Of a DNA stretch of 64,000 nt, positions 19,457-27,747 are shown piece after piece. Below the pieces are notes generated by a model. It saw only the letters and a list, made by a program, of their open reading frames with translations, was not told where the DNA came from and made no database searches. Numbering within the stretch: position 1 is the stretch's first letter; every line of letters starts with the position of its first letter. The translations under genes were made by a program, and so were the position numbers. This DNA comes from Streptosporangiaceae bacterium NEAU-GS5. GTDB taxonomy: Bacteria; Actinomycetota; Actinomycetes; Streptosporangiales; Streptosporangiaceae. The DNA is taken from positions 1 to 64,000 of the forward strand of contig JAGFNW010000033.1 in assembly GCA_017592665.1 (NCBI GenBank), written 5' to 3'.

Positions 19457-20422
19457 CTAACGCCCTGTCCGGCTGGCCACGATCACCTGGATGGTCCTCT
19501 CAAGCGCATAAGCGGGATCCGTCCCGCCCCCCTTGACCTGTTCATCAGCATCCGCAACAGCCTGAATGGCAGCCGACAGACCGATCGGGCCCCAGCCGTT
19601 GAGCTGGCGCCGTACGCGATCGACCTTCCAGGGCGGCATCCCAAGCTGCCCAGCGAGCTGCGCGCCACGCAGATTACGCGGCGCGCCGCTGAGCTTCGCC
19701 AGCGATCGCAACCCTCCCGCCAGCGCGCTCACGATCAGCACAGGCGGGCCCCCGGTCGCCAGCGACCAGCGCAACTGCTCGAGCGACTCGGCCAGCCGCC
19801 CCTCCACCGCCAAGTCAGCGATCATGAAGCCGGTCACCTCGGCCCGCCCGCGGTGATAGCGGGCGACCGCCGCCTCATCGATCGACTTGTCCGCGGTGTC
19901 GAACGCCAACTGACCACACGCGGCCGCGAGCTCCCGCAAATCGCTACCCACCGCGTCGAGTAGCGCCTGCGCCGCCCCCTGCGTGATCGTCCGCCCAGCC
20001 GCACGCACCTCGGCCTTGATGAAGTCGAGCCGCTCCCCCGGCTTGGTCAGCCTGGTGACCGTGACCACTGACGCGCCGGCCTTCTTCACCCCATCAACGA
20101 GCGCCTTGCCCTTCACCCCACCCGGATGAGCCAGCACGAGAAACATGTCATCAGCCGGATGCGCGGCATATTTCACGATCTCAGCGATCACATCTTTACT
20201 CAGATCCTGCGCCGACCGGATGACCACCACCGAGCGGTCCTCGAACAACGAAGGCGACGCCAGCTGGGTCAGCTCCCCCAGCTCAACCTTCCCCCCGGCC
20301 AGATCGTGCACCTCCGCGCCCGAATCCGCCTCCCGCACCGCCGCCACGACCGCCGCCACCGCCCTGTCGGCGAGCAGCTCCTCGTCCCCCACCACCAGCG
20401 TCACCGCAGCAGCACTCCGCAT
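19457..20422 (-). CDS. holA: DNA polymerase III delta subunit
   Basis: A 321-residue clamp-loader delta subunit. It opens the beta sliding clamp and, with gamma/tau and delta', loads it on primed DNA. The N-terminal domain has VTLVVGDEELLADRAVAAVV, where the family's degenerate P-loop strand lies. The clamp-interaction helix follows at SPSLFEDRSVVVIRSAQDL, and the C-terminal collar domain includes HRGRAEVTGFMIADLAVEGR and the GMPPWKVDRVRRQLNGW segment. The length is normal for actinobacteria. In this lineage holA commonly lies between comEC and rpsT. Here an IS110 element separates it from comEC and the ABC/MFS block separates it from rpsT. Confidence 0.92.
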   Translation of the reverse strand: MRSAAAVTLVVGDEELLADRAVAAVVAAVREADSGAEVHDLAGGKVELGELTQLASPSLFEDRSVVVIRSAQDLSKDVIAEIVKYAAHPADDMFLVLAHPGGVKGKALVDGVKKAGASVVTVTRLTKPGERLDFIKAEVRAAGRTITQGAAQALLDAVGSDLRELAAACGQLAFDTADKSIDEAAVARYHRGRAEVTGFMIADLAVEGRLAESLEQLRWSLATGGPPVLIVSALAGGLRSLAKLSGAPRNLRGAQLAGQLGMPPWKVDRVRRQLNGWGPIGLSAAIQAVADADEQVKGGGTDPAYALERTIQVIVASRTGR

Positions 20423-20470
20423 TCCCGCAGCATCCCACGCCCCCTCCCACCCCCGCGACCCACCCCAACG

Positions 20471-20543
20471 CCCCCCACCGCCCTAACCCATCCCCACCGC
20501 CCTAACCCATCCCCACCGCCCTAACCCATCCCCACCGCCCTAA
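20471..20543. repeat. 19-bp minisatellite that is the IS110 target
   Basis: Three perfect units CCTAACCCATCCCCACCGC (20482-20500, 20501-20519, 20520-20538) sit between partial units. A fourth unit continues on the far side of the IS element (22031-22048). The insertion therefore split a tandem array. Confidence 0.85.
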
Positions 20544-20560
20544 TGGGAGCTGTCGGGGTC

Positions 20561-20744
20561 GTCTGATGGCAGACTCCGGTATCCAGTAGCCGCCGGCGAG
20601 TGAGCACTTCCCGCACTTGGACCGATCTTGAGTCCTAGGGTTAGATCGTGCCCTCGCCGGTGGTCGGGAGTGTGATGGCTGATGGGGTGTCGTGCCCGCC
20701 GGGTTCGGACGTGAGCACTGTTCCATTAGGGCGCCGGATTCTCC
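20561..20744 (+). ncRNA. Predicted IS110 bridge RNA with target and donor guides
   Basis: The layout matches the IS621 bridge RNA. A 5' hairpin is GTCTG-ATGG-CAGAC (20561-20574). A long stem of 20589-20600 with 20653-20664 (core CCGGCGAG/CTCGCCGG) encloses a target loop. A donor loop follows, its base perhaps GGAG 20667-20670 with CTCC 20741-20744. In the target loop GGGTTAG (20638-20644) is the exact complement of the target's CTAACCC. ACCGATCT (20621-20628) agrees with ACCGCCCT at six of eight bases. In the donor loop TGGGGTGTC (20683-20691) equals the right end (22023-22031), and CCATTAG (20723-20729) complements the left end CTAATGG (20540-20546). Exact RNA ends are unknown. Confidence 0.75.
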
Positions 20745-20759
20745 TGCGGGCTGCTGATC

Positions 20760-22010
20760 ATGCTGGCGGTGGATCGGGAGAATCGCATGTTGTTCGTGGG
20801 CGATGACTGGGCTGAGGATCATCACGATGTGGAGGTGCAAGACAGCGATGGGCGGGCGATGCGGACGGCTCGGCTGCCCGAGGGCGTGGATGGGATGGGC
20901 CGCTTCCATGAGCTGATCGCGGCGTTCTTACCCGAGCAGGCCGATCCTGGCCAGGTGCTGGTGTGTATCGAGACCGACCGGGGGCCGTGGGTTCGAGCGC
21001 TGATCGCCGCCGGCTACCAGGTGTTCGGGGTGAACCCCAAGCAGGCTGCCCGACATCGGGAACTGGTGTCGCTGTCGGGAGCCAAAAGCGACAAGGCGGA
21101 CGCGCACACGCTGGCCGACATGGTCCGTACCCGCCGCCACCAGCTGCGGCCGGTCGCTGCCGACTCCGATATCGCCGAGGCGATCAAGGTTGTGGCGCGG
21201 GCGCACCAGACATTGATCTGGGAACGAACCCGTCACATGCTGCGGCTGCGGGCCGCGCTGCGCGACTACTTCCCCGCTGCCCTGGTGGCCTACCAGCCAC
21301 TCGGGCTGACCGGCGCCGACACGCTGGAGCTGCTGGCCAAGGCGCCGACTCCGGCCGCGGCGGCAAAACTGACCGTCACGCAGATCACCGCTGCGCTCAA
21401 GACCCGCCGCCGGGATATCCCGGCCAAGGCGGTAGCGATCCGCGAGGCGTTACGCGCCGACCACCTGGGCCAGGCCGAGGCCGTCACCACTGCCTACGCG
21501 GCCACCGTCCGGGCCGTCGTGGCGATCCTGCAGACCCTCAACACGCAGATCAAGGCGCTGCAGGACGAGGTTGAGGCCCATTTTGGCCAGCACCCGGCCG
21601 CTGAGACCTACCTCAGCCAGCCCGGCATCGGCACCATCTTCGGCGCCCGGGTGCTCGCAGAGTTCGGTGACGCACCCGGTCGCTACGCCGATGCCAAGTC
21701 CCGCAAGAACTACGCGGGAACCTCGCCGATCACCCGCCAGTCCGGCAAGTCCAAAACCGTCCACGCCCGCTTCGTCCACAACGACCGGCTGGTCGACGCC
21801 CTGCATATGCAGGCCAGCGTCGCCATCCTCAACTCACCCGGCGCCCGCGCCCACTACGAGCAGCTGCGAACCCGTCAGATCGGCTACAACGCCGCCCTAC
21901 GCCAAGTCGGCAACCGACTGGTCGGCATCCTGCACGGCTGCCTCAAAACAGGCACACTCTACGACGAAGCAACCGCCTGGTCACACCGCACCAAACCCCT
22001 CGCAGCTTGA
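20760..22010 (+). CDS. IS110-family transposase (DEDD RuvC-like recombinase)
   Basis: A 416-residue enzyme. The N-terminal DEDD RuvC-like domain has its first Asp in FVGDDWAEDHHDVEV, Glu in VCIETDRGPW and the last acidic pair in GAKSDKADAHTLADM. A coiled linker follows (about 200-270). The C-terminal Transposase_20 domain has the helix-hairpin LSQPGIGTIFGARVLAEFGD and the serine region YAGTSPITRQSGKSK, which holds the catalytic Ser of this group. The protein works with an element-encoded RNA that chooses target and donor DNA. No frameshift or missing motif is visible, so it is probably active. ATG 20760 is used; a second ATG at 20787 would start directly before the RuvC fold. Confidence 0.93.
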   Translation: MLAVDRENRMLFVGDDWAEDHHDVEVQDSDGRAMRTARLPEGVDGMGRFHELIAAFLPEQADPGQVLVCIETDRGPWVRALIAAGYQVFGVNPKQAARHRELVSLSGAKSDKADAHTLADMVRTRRHQLRPVAADSDIAEAIKVVARAHQTLIWERTRHMLRLRAALRDYFPAALVAYQPLGLTGADTLELLAKAPTPAAAAKLTVTQITAALKTRRRDIPAKAVAIREALRADHLGQAEAVTTAYAATVRAVVAILQTLNTQIKALQDEVEAHFGQHPAAETYLSQPGIGTIFGARVLAEFGDAPGRYADAKSRKNYAGTSPITRQSGKSKTVHARFVHNDRLVDALHMQASVAILNSPGARAHYEQLRTRQIGYNAALRQVGNRLVGILHGCLKTGTLYDEATAWSHRTKPLAA

Positions 22011-22032
22011 CCCACAAGCCCCTGGGGTGTCT

Positions 22033-22317
22033 AACCCATCCCCACCGCGCGACCCCGCCCCACCCGCGCATCGTCCCCCCATTTCGCAACCCCGCCGCAC
22101 CCACGCAACGCCACCCACCCGCGCGACCCCGGCCCACCCGCACAACCCCGTCCCACTCACGCAACGCCCCCTCACCTCACAACCCCGCCTCCCGCTTACC
22201 ACCGCCGCACCCGTTCAACGCCACCCCACCCACGCGACCCGCCGGACATCGCGCCCCACATCGCCGCGTCCTCGCGCCCGAGCTCACTCCCCCGGGGCCA
22301 GTCGTCAGCGGTCTAAT
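22033..22317. other. Low-complexity gap between IS110 and comEC
   Basis: After the last 19-bp unit, the sequence is a C-rich run with loosely repeated CCCACCCGCGCGACCCC-like words and no gene. The minus-strand comEC gene ends at its right edge. Confidence 0.5.
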
Positions 22318-25300
22318 TCACCGACCTCGCGCCACAACGGCGAGATAGCCGCCCGACGTACCCACGTCACCGCCGCCACCGCTAGCACCGCCAGCACCAC
22401 CGCGGATGCCGCGGACGTCGCCGCCAGCACCACCGCCGATGCCACCATCGCCGCCGCCACTAGGATCGCCACCGCCCCGCCCACCGCCGCTAGGACCGCC
22501 GCCATGGGCTGTGCCATCGCGGACGCGACCAGCGGCACCGGGGACAGCGGCACCGGGGACAGCGGGGGGACCTGGGGCATCACCGGCAGGTTCACCCCCG
22601 CCGCCAGCAGCAGCGGCGGCGATGCCAGCGCGGGTGACGTCAAGACGGGTGACATCAAAGCGGGTGACATCAACGTGGTGGGCAGGCGGATCATCTTCGG
22701 GGACGGCGACTACTGCGACGTCGCCGGACAGGTCGGTGCGATATATACGCATGCGGAGCCAGCTCAGCTCGGCGAGCGTTACCGGTGAGGGATGACCGTA
22801 GTCGTTGTCGGCGCCCACGCTGATCAGCGCCACACGAGCGCGCGTCGCCGCTAGAAATGCCGGGTCCTGTCTAGACGATCCGTGATGCGGCACCTTGAGG
22901 ATGTCGACCTGAGGCACACCTCCCACCCACGCCTGCTCCTCCCATCCGCCATGCCGGAGACGGCCCTGTTGGCCATATCGACTAGCGCTGACCCCCTCTG
23001 CGACGTCGCCGGACGCGCCCGTGGGCGAAGGCGGCCCGGTCGCTTGAGGTAGGGCGGTTTGGAGGAGTCCATCCTCGGCCTCGGTCTCCAAATCCCCAGA
23101 TAGGAGGGCAGAACCGGCTGACCAGCGTGCCAGGAGTACCACACTCGCGTTGTTCGCGGCCGATCCCTCGCCCGGACCTTCTGGGGCGACCTGAGGCGCC
23201 GGCGCAAGTGCCGTCAATTCGACCGGGCCGAAGCGCCAGCGCGTACCAGGAGTGACGATCCACTCAGGGATTCGCCGGGCCCGGAGCTCCGCCGAGACGC
23301 GGTCGCTCTCCTGATATGGCACCCGCAGCGGGCTGACGACGACCGCCCCTACCTGCCGCCCGCGTAGGGCGCCGAGGAGGCCACCTACGTGGTCGAGATG
23401 AAAGTGCGTCAGAACCAGCAGAGGAATGTCACGCACATCGAGGTCATCCAGGCATCGATCGATCCGGGAAGGCTCGGGCCCGGTGTCGACTACCACGGCT
23501 TTGCCTGGGCCCGCGGCCAGCACGAGGCCATCGCCCTGGCCCACGTCGCAGGCGACGAGCACCCATCCGTTCGGAGGCCATGGCGATGCGACGGGCCCTA
23601 CCAGGAGGACCGCTACAGCCCCGCCTGCTACTAGCGCGATCGTCATCCGACGCCGGGCCCGCACGCGTAGAAGCAGCCAGAGCAGCGCGCCCGCCACGAC
23701 GAGGATCGCCAGCCCGGCCCAGCCGCCGGGCCAGCTCATCGCCGCGCCTGGCAGGCGCGCCGTCGCGTGCGCCACCGTGATGATCCAGCCGGCGGCCAGC
23801 CCGGCAGGCCGTACGAGCAGCTGCGCCAGATCCATGCTCAGCGGTGCGACGAGCGTGGCCGCGAAGCCGAGGACGGTGGCGGGGGCGACCGCAGGCTCGG
23901 CGAGCAGATTGGCGGGGATGGCGACCGGTTCGAGCTGCCCGGACATGAAGATGAGGATGGGCGTCACGGCCACCTGCGCGGCGGCGGGCACTGCTATCGC
24001 CTCGGCCACCCAGCGAGGCATCCGCCGCGCCAATCGATCTCGCCATCGAGGGGCCAGGATGAGGATGCCGCCTGTGGCGAATACCGACAGGGCGAAGCCG
24101 TACTGCATGGCCAGGTCGGGGTCGAACAGGATCAGCCCGAGCACGGACGCGGACAGCGCGGTCAACCCATCGCGGGAGCGCCCGGTGCCCAGGGCGATCG
24201 CGGCGACGATCCCCATGACCAGCGCTCGCAACACGCTCGGCGAAGGCCTGGCGACAATGACGAAGCCGACCATCGCCACGACCGCAACCGCTGCTCGTGC
24301 GGGTAGTGGCAGTCCGATGAGTCTGGCCAGCATGAGGACGGCGGCCGCCACAAAGATGAGGTTGGCGCCGCTCACCGCAGTCAGGTGCGTCAGCCCCGCC
24401 GCTTTGAAATCGGCCTTGACCTCGTCGTCCATCCGGGTCACGTCGCCGACGACCAGCCCCGGCAGCAGTCCACGCTCCTCGGGCGGCAGTACGTCGACGG
24501 CCTTCCGGAGGCCGGCGCGCAGTTCCCCCGCCGCGGTCTGCGTGAGGGACGGTGGGGACAACACGTCTGGCGGGCCGCGTACAAGGATTACCGCCGCGAG
24601 GAGCTCGCGCGGATCAGGAGGTCCCAAGCGGCCCCGCACCCGAATCCGCTGGCTCGGCAACAGGCCCGCCCACCGCTCTCCTCTCCCGAACAGGACAACC
24701 GGTACGTCGACCGATGCTCCGGCGTCGGGCGATCGTCGCGAAGCACTTGTTCCGAGATCGAGCCGTATGACACGTCCTTCGACGACAACGCTCTGCCTTC
24801 TCGTGGTTCCTCCCGGCCGAGTGCGAATGCGTGGGTCATCGGTGATGACCACGTCGGCCGTGACCGTTGCCTGCCGTTTCGCGAGCTCGGCTACCGGGCC
24901 TGTCGTGACCGCGTGAATCTTGATCGAGACGACTGCTGCGGTGGCGGCTGTACAGGCCAAGACGGCGACTCCGCATCGGGCCCAACCGCTTGCTCTGGTG
25001 TCGCCTCGACGCGTACGGCAAGCCACACACCACACGGCGGCTGCGCCGAGGGCCGAGCCGACGGCCACCAGGCTGGCGACGGCCCACGTGGTCGACAACA
25101 ACGCGATCGTGCAGCCCCAGACGGCCAGCGCGGCCAACAGCAGCGGGGTGAGCAGGAATTGCGCCGCGGATGGGTCCTCGGGTGACGAATCCGATGGAGG
25201 CTGCGGAGCGTCTGTGGGCGACAGACCCTCGGGGGGAGGAGGTGGCGGCGGAGCCGGTGAGGGCGGGGGCGTGGGAGAGGGCGACGGCGTAGGCAAGGGT

Positions 25301-25566
25301 GGGGGCGGCGTGGGCGGGCGCGGAGCCGACGTGGGCGTCGTGGGCGGCGTGGACGGGTGCGGAACCGGCGTGGGCGGCGGAGCGGGCGGCGTGGGCGGCG
25401 GAGCGGGCGGCGTGGGCGGCGTGGACGGGTGCGGAACCGGCGTGGGCGGCGTGGACGGCAATAGCGCGGCGTGGGGGGAGCGCGGGATGGCGCGCCCTGG
25501 TCCCACAGCCGGAGTGCGTGAGGTGGGCGGCTCGGGCGGGGGCGGTGACTTGGCGGGGGTGCTCAA
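22318..25566 (-). CDS. comEC: ComEC/Rec2-type DNA uptake channel with metallo-beta-lactamase domain
   Basis: A 1082-residue membrane protein for transport of single-stranded DNA. The competence core has GLLPGLVVGDVTRM and GLTHLTAVSGANL, followed by many helices. The C-terminal MBL domain has the metal motif LTHFHLDHVGG and later KVPHHGSSRQDP. The first 135 residues are a proline-rich tail made of PPTP/HPSTP repeats, and the last 90 are glycine-rich (GGGGE to GYLAVVARGR). Both are outside the family fold and are unusual. I chose TTG 25566 because it overlaps the comEA stop as TTGA; a start after the proline tail is also possible. Whether the strain is naturally competent is unknown. Confidence 0.88.
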   Translation of the reverse strand: MSTPAKSPPPPEPPTSRTPAVGPGRAIPRSPHAALLPSTPPTPVPHPSTPPTPPAPPPTPPAPPPTPVPHPSTPPTTPTSAPRPPTPPPPLPTPSPSPTPPPSPAPPPPPPPEGLSPTDAPQPPSDSSPEDPSAAQFLLTPLLLAALAVWGCTIALLSTTWAVASLVAVGSALGAAAVWCVACRTRRGDTRASGWARCGVAVLACTAATAAVVSIKIHAVTTGPVAELAKRQATVTADVVITDDPRIRTRPGGTTRRQSVVVEGRVIRLDLGTSASRRSPDAGASVDVPVVLFGRGERWAGLLPSQRIRVRGRLGPPDPRELLAAVILVRGPPDVLSPPSLTQTAAGELRAGLRKAVDVLPPEERGLLPGLVVGDVTRMDDEVKADFKAAGLTHLTAVSGANLIFVAAAVLMLARLIGLPLPARAAVAVVAMVGFVIVARPSPSVLRALVMGIVAAIALGTGRSRDGLTALSASVLGLILFDPDLAMQYGFALSVFATGGILILAPRWRDRLARRMPRWVAEAIAVPAAAQVAVTPILIFMSGQLEPVAIPANLLAEPAVAPATVLGFAATLVAPLSMDLAQLLVRPAGLAAGWIITVAHATARLPGAAMSWPGGWAGLAILVVAGALLWLLLRVRARRRMTIALVAGGAVAVLLVGPVASPWPPNGWVLVACDVGQGDGLVLAAGPGKAVVVDTGPEPSRIDRCLDDLDVRDIPLLVLTHFHLDHVGGLLGALRGRQVGAVVVSPLRVPYQESDRVSAELRARRIPEWIVTPGTRWRFGPVELTALAPAPQVAPEGPGEGSAANNASVVLLARWSAGSALLSGDLETEAEDGLLQTALPQATGPPSPTGASGDVAEGVSASRYGQQGRLRHGGWEEQAWVGGVPQVDILKVPHHGSSRQDPAFLAATRARVALISVGADNDYGHPSPVTLAELSWLRMRIYRTDLSGDVAVVAVPEDDPPAHHVDVTRFDVTRLDVTRAGIAAAAAGGGGEPAGDAPGPPAVPGAAVPGAAGRVRDGTAHGGGPSGGGRGGGDPSGGGDGGIGGGAGGDVRGIRGGAGGASGGGGDVGTSGGYLAVVARGR
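25341..25451. repeat. 72-bp period repeat in the proline-rich start of comEC
   Basis: A segment beginning TGGGCGGCGTGGACGGGTGC at 25341 recurs at 25413, with shorter GGCGGAGCGGGCGGCGTG copies between. On the minus strand it encodes the TPVPHPSTPP and TPPAPPP blocks. All period lengths keep the frame. Confidence 0.75.
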
Positions 25567-26795
25567 ATGGTCACCTTGTCCTTTAGCTCGGCGTATTTGC
25601 GGTCACCGATCCCCTGCACGGCGCGTAGCTGGTCTATGGCGCGGAAGCCGCCGTGGGTGTCGCGGAATTCGACGATGCGGCGGGCCAGCACTTCGCCCAC
25701 GCCCGGGAGTTGTTCGAGCTGATCTGGTGTCGCGGCGTTGAGGTTGACCACTCCTCCAGCCAGCGCGTCGGCGCCGGAGGGCTGGAGCGTGGCGGCGCCG
25801 AGTGGCATTGCCAGGCCTGGGGGCGCCCCGACGATGATCTGCTCGCCGTCGATGAGGCGTCGCGCCAGGTTGAGACCGTCAGGCTTCACGCCTTTCAGCA
25901 CGCCGCCCGCGGCCGTGACCGCATCGATGACGCGTGATCCCGCCGGAAGCGGAATCACTCCCGGTCGGCGCACCTTGCCTGTGACGTAGACAGTGATGTC
26001 GGGTGTCGGGATCGATGACGGGACGGCGGGACCACCCGCAACAGGGGCGGGCGGTGGCACGGGCTCCATCTGCGGGCGCGACCTCCATGCGACAACGCCG
26101 GCGACGAGGGCTGCGAGCAACCCGAGCAGGAGCAGGACACGCAAGCCGGGCCGTCCAGGATCCAGCCCGGGCGCGCTCTCATGCAGCAGGGCCCTTAGCC
26201 GCTCCGAGAGCGACGTCCCCGGAAGCCGGAGGTCACGCTGGGGGGCACGTCGGAGGTCGCGCTGGGAGTCGCGCTGGGGGTCACGTCGGAGGTCCCGCTC
26301 GGCTTCGTCTTCGGCGGCTCGGTCCGCGTTGGTCGTTGGCTCAGGCTTGGACTCGATGTCATGGTCGACGTCCGTGTAAGGGTGGCGGCGATCATCCGGG
26401 CCAGGCGGGGAGGGCGCTTCGGGCATCCAAGCACGCCCGAAGGATGGTGGTGGGAGAACGCGGGCTGCTTCGCCTTCCGCCGGCGCGGGGGCGCTGTCGG
26501 GACATAGCGAGGCACCGTACGAAAGGGCAAAGGCGCTGTCGGGACACGGCGAAGCGTCGCACACAGGCGCGAGGGCGCTGTGGGGACGTGGCGAGGTGCC
26601 ATGCGAAGGTGCGGGGGCGCTGTCGGGACAGGGCGAAGCGTCGCACACAGGGGCGGGGGCGCTGTCGGGACGTGGCGAGGTGCCATGCGAAGGCGCGGGA
26701 GGTGGGTGGGGGGCAGCAGTTGACGCATGAGTCACCAAGGCGTGGAGTCTGGCCTCGGCGGCGAGACGGTTGGCCTGCTGCTGCTTGCTTCGCAC
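25563..26795 (-). CDS. comEA: ComEA-like DNA-binding protein (SLBB + helix-hairpin-helix) with a repeat-rich N-terminus
   Basis: A 410-residue protein. One membrane helix lies near residue 225 (GLRVLLLLGLLAALVAGVVAW). After it come an SLBB domain (ITVYVTGKVRRPGVIPLPAGSRVID, residues about 260-320) and two helix-hairpin-helix motifs (NLNAATPDQLEQLPGVGEVLA, FRAIDQLRAVQGIGDRKY) that bind double-stranded DNA. It should capture DNA and pass it to ComEC. The first 220 residues are cytoplasmic and low in complexity: five 14-residue units, then charged RDLRRDPQRD repeats. ComEA proteins normally have a much shorter N-terminus. GTG 26795 is the only start that includes the SKQQQANRLAAEARLHALV head. 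Confidence 0.85.
   Translation of the reverse strand: MRSKQQQANRLAAEARLHALVTHASTAAPHPPPAPSHGTSPRPDSAPAPVCDASPCPDSAPAPSHGTSPRPHSALAPVCDASPCPDSAFALSYGASLCPDSAPAPAEGEAARVLPPPSFGRAWMPEAPSPPGPDDRRHPYTDVDHDIESKPEPTTNADRAAEDEAERDLRRDPQRDSQRDLRRAPQRDLRLPGTSLSERLRALLHESAPGLDPGRPGLRVLLLLGLLAALVAGVVAWRSRPQMEPVPPPAPVAGGPAVPSSIPTPDITVYVTGKVRRPGVIPLPAGSRVIDAVTAAGGVLKGVKPDGLNLARRLIDGEQIIVGAPPGLAMPLGAATLQPSGADALAGGVVNLNAATPDQLEQLPGVGEVLARRIVEFRDTHGGFRAIDQLRAVQGIGDRKYAELKDKVTI
26491..26700. repeat. Five 42-bp tandem repeats in the comEA coding region
   Basis: Five contiguous units of exactly 42 bp each start GCGCTGTCGGGACA or a close variant. Units 2 and 4 are most alike, and so are units 3 and 5, so the array looks like an expanded 84-bp double unit. 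Each encodes 14 residues of the type SPRPDSAPAPVCDA; the cysteines are notable for a cytoplasmic tail. Confidence 0.9.
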
Positions 26796-26889
26796 CCAGG
26801 CACCGTAGGAGCGGCGACCGCGACCGCTGGGCGGCGAACGCGGTTCTGTGGATATCTTGCGCGCAGTCCGAGCGATGAGGCGGTCAGAG

Positions 26890-27738
26890 TCAGAAGGTCG
26901 GAGAGATGGTGACGCCCAGCAGGCCGGGGCCGGTGTGGGCGCTGACCACGGGACCGACCTCTACGGTCAGGAGGCGGACGGCGTTGGGGATGCGGTCGGC
27001 GAGGCGGGCGGCGAGGGCTTCGGCGCGGGGGGCGGCCGAGAGGTGGCAGACGGCCACGTTGACGGCGTCGTCCCCGGCGGCGAGCAGGGCCAGTTCTTCC
27101 AGGCGGGCGATGGCGCGGGAGGACGTGCGCACCTTTTCGAGGAGAGAGATGGCGCCGTCGCCGATGTGCAGGAGAGGCTTGATCGCCAGGGCGGAGCCGA
27201 AGAGGTTGGCGATGACTCCTATGCGGCCGCCGCGGCGGAGGTGTTCGAGGGTGTCCACGTAGAAATAGCTGCGGGTCGCGGCGGCGCATTGGCGGGCCAT
27301 GGCGGCGGCTTCCGCCAGATCGGCGCCCTGCTCAGCGGCGCGGGCCGCGGCGAGCGCGGGGAATCCGAGGCCCATCGCGATCGAACGGCTGTCGATCACC
27401 TCGACGGGGATCGGCGCCTCTTTGGCGGCGATGGTGGCGGCTTCTACGGTCCCGGAGATCTGGCTGGAGAGGTGGACCGATATGACTCCCGTCGCGCCCG
27501 CCACCGCCGCCTTCTCGTACTCCTCCGTAAAGCGCTGCGGGGCGGGCCGCGAGGTGGTGACCGGGGCCCGGGCGCGGAGCGCCTGGGCGATGTCGCCGGC
27601 GTCGACCTGGTCTCCGTCGTCGAACTGCCGACCGCCGATCATCACGTGGAGCGGTACGACGGAGATGCCCCAGCGTTCGATGTCGGCGGCCATCAGGTAG
27701 GCGGTGGAATCCGTGACGACGGCGACCGGCGGTGACAT
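26890..27738 (-). CDS. DegV-family fatty-acid-binding protein
   Basis: A 282-residue DegV protein with the family start VAVVTDSTAYL, the fatty-acid pocket region TSRPAPQRFTEEYEKA, SSQISGTVEAA, and HLRRGGRIGVIANLFGSALAIKPLL. DegV/FakB proteins bind a fatty acid and present it to the kinase FakA. No fakA is nearby, and many actinobacterial DegV proteins have no known partner. It lies 9 bp after the DHA2 pump stop on the same strand and 94 bp before comEA, so it may be read through from the pump operon. In Streptomyces-like genomes degV commonly precedes comEA. Confidence 0.9.
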   Translation of the reverse strand: MSPPVAVVTDSTAYLMAADIERWGISVVPLHVMIGGRQFDDGDQVDAGDIAQALRARAPVTTSRPAPQRFTEEYEKAAVAGATGVISVHLSSQISGTVEAATIAAKEAPIPVEVIDSRSIAMGLGFPALAAARAAEQGADLAEAAAMARQCAAATRSYFYVDTLEHLRRGGRIGVIANLFGSALAIKPLLHIGDGAISLLEKVRTSSRAIARLEELALLAAGDDAVNVAVCHLSAAPRAEALAARLADRIPNAVRLLTVEVGPVVSAHTGPGLLGVTISPTF

Positions 27739-27747
27739 ATCGAGAGG

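Larger units (their letters stand above)
20542..22032 (+). mobile_element. Intact IS110-family insertion sequence (about 1.49 kb)
   Basis: Boundaries are inferred from the interrupted 19-bp array. The left junction reads CCGCC-CT-AATGGGAG and the right junction GGTGT-CT-AACCCATC. Both contain a CT dinucleotide (20540-20541 and 22031-22032), the type of core seen at IS110/IS621 recombination sites. There are no terminal inverted repeats, as expected for the IS110 group. The left non-coding end is about 220 bp and the right one about 20 bp. The long 5' end is where IS110-group elements carry their bridge RNA. One complete transposase gene is inside. Confidence 0.88.

Noticed and set aside
20471-20543. 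CRISPR-like array
   Set aside because: Units are back to back with no spacers, and no cas genes are present.
20520-22048. The 18-bp repeat on both sides of the IS read as a target-site duplication
   Set aside because: The same unit exists three more times on the left, so it is a tandem array split by the element. IS110 members usually make no long duplication.
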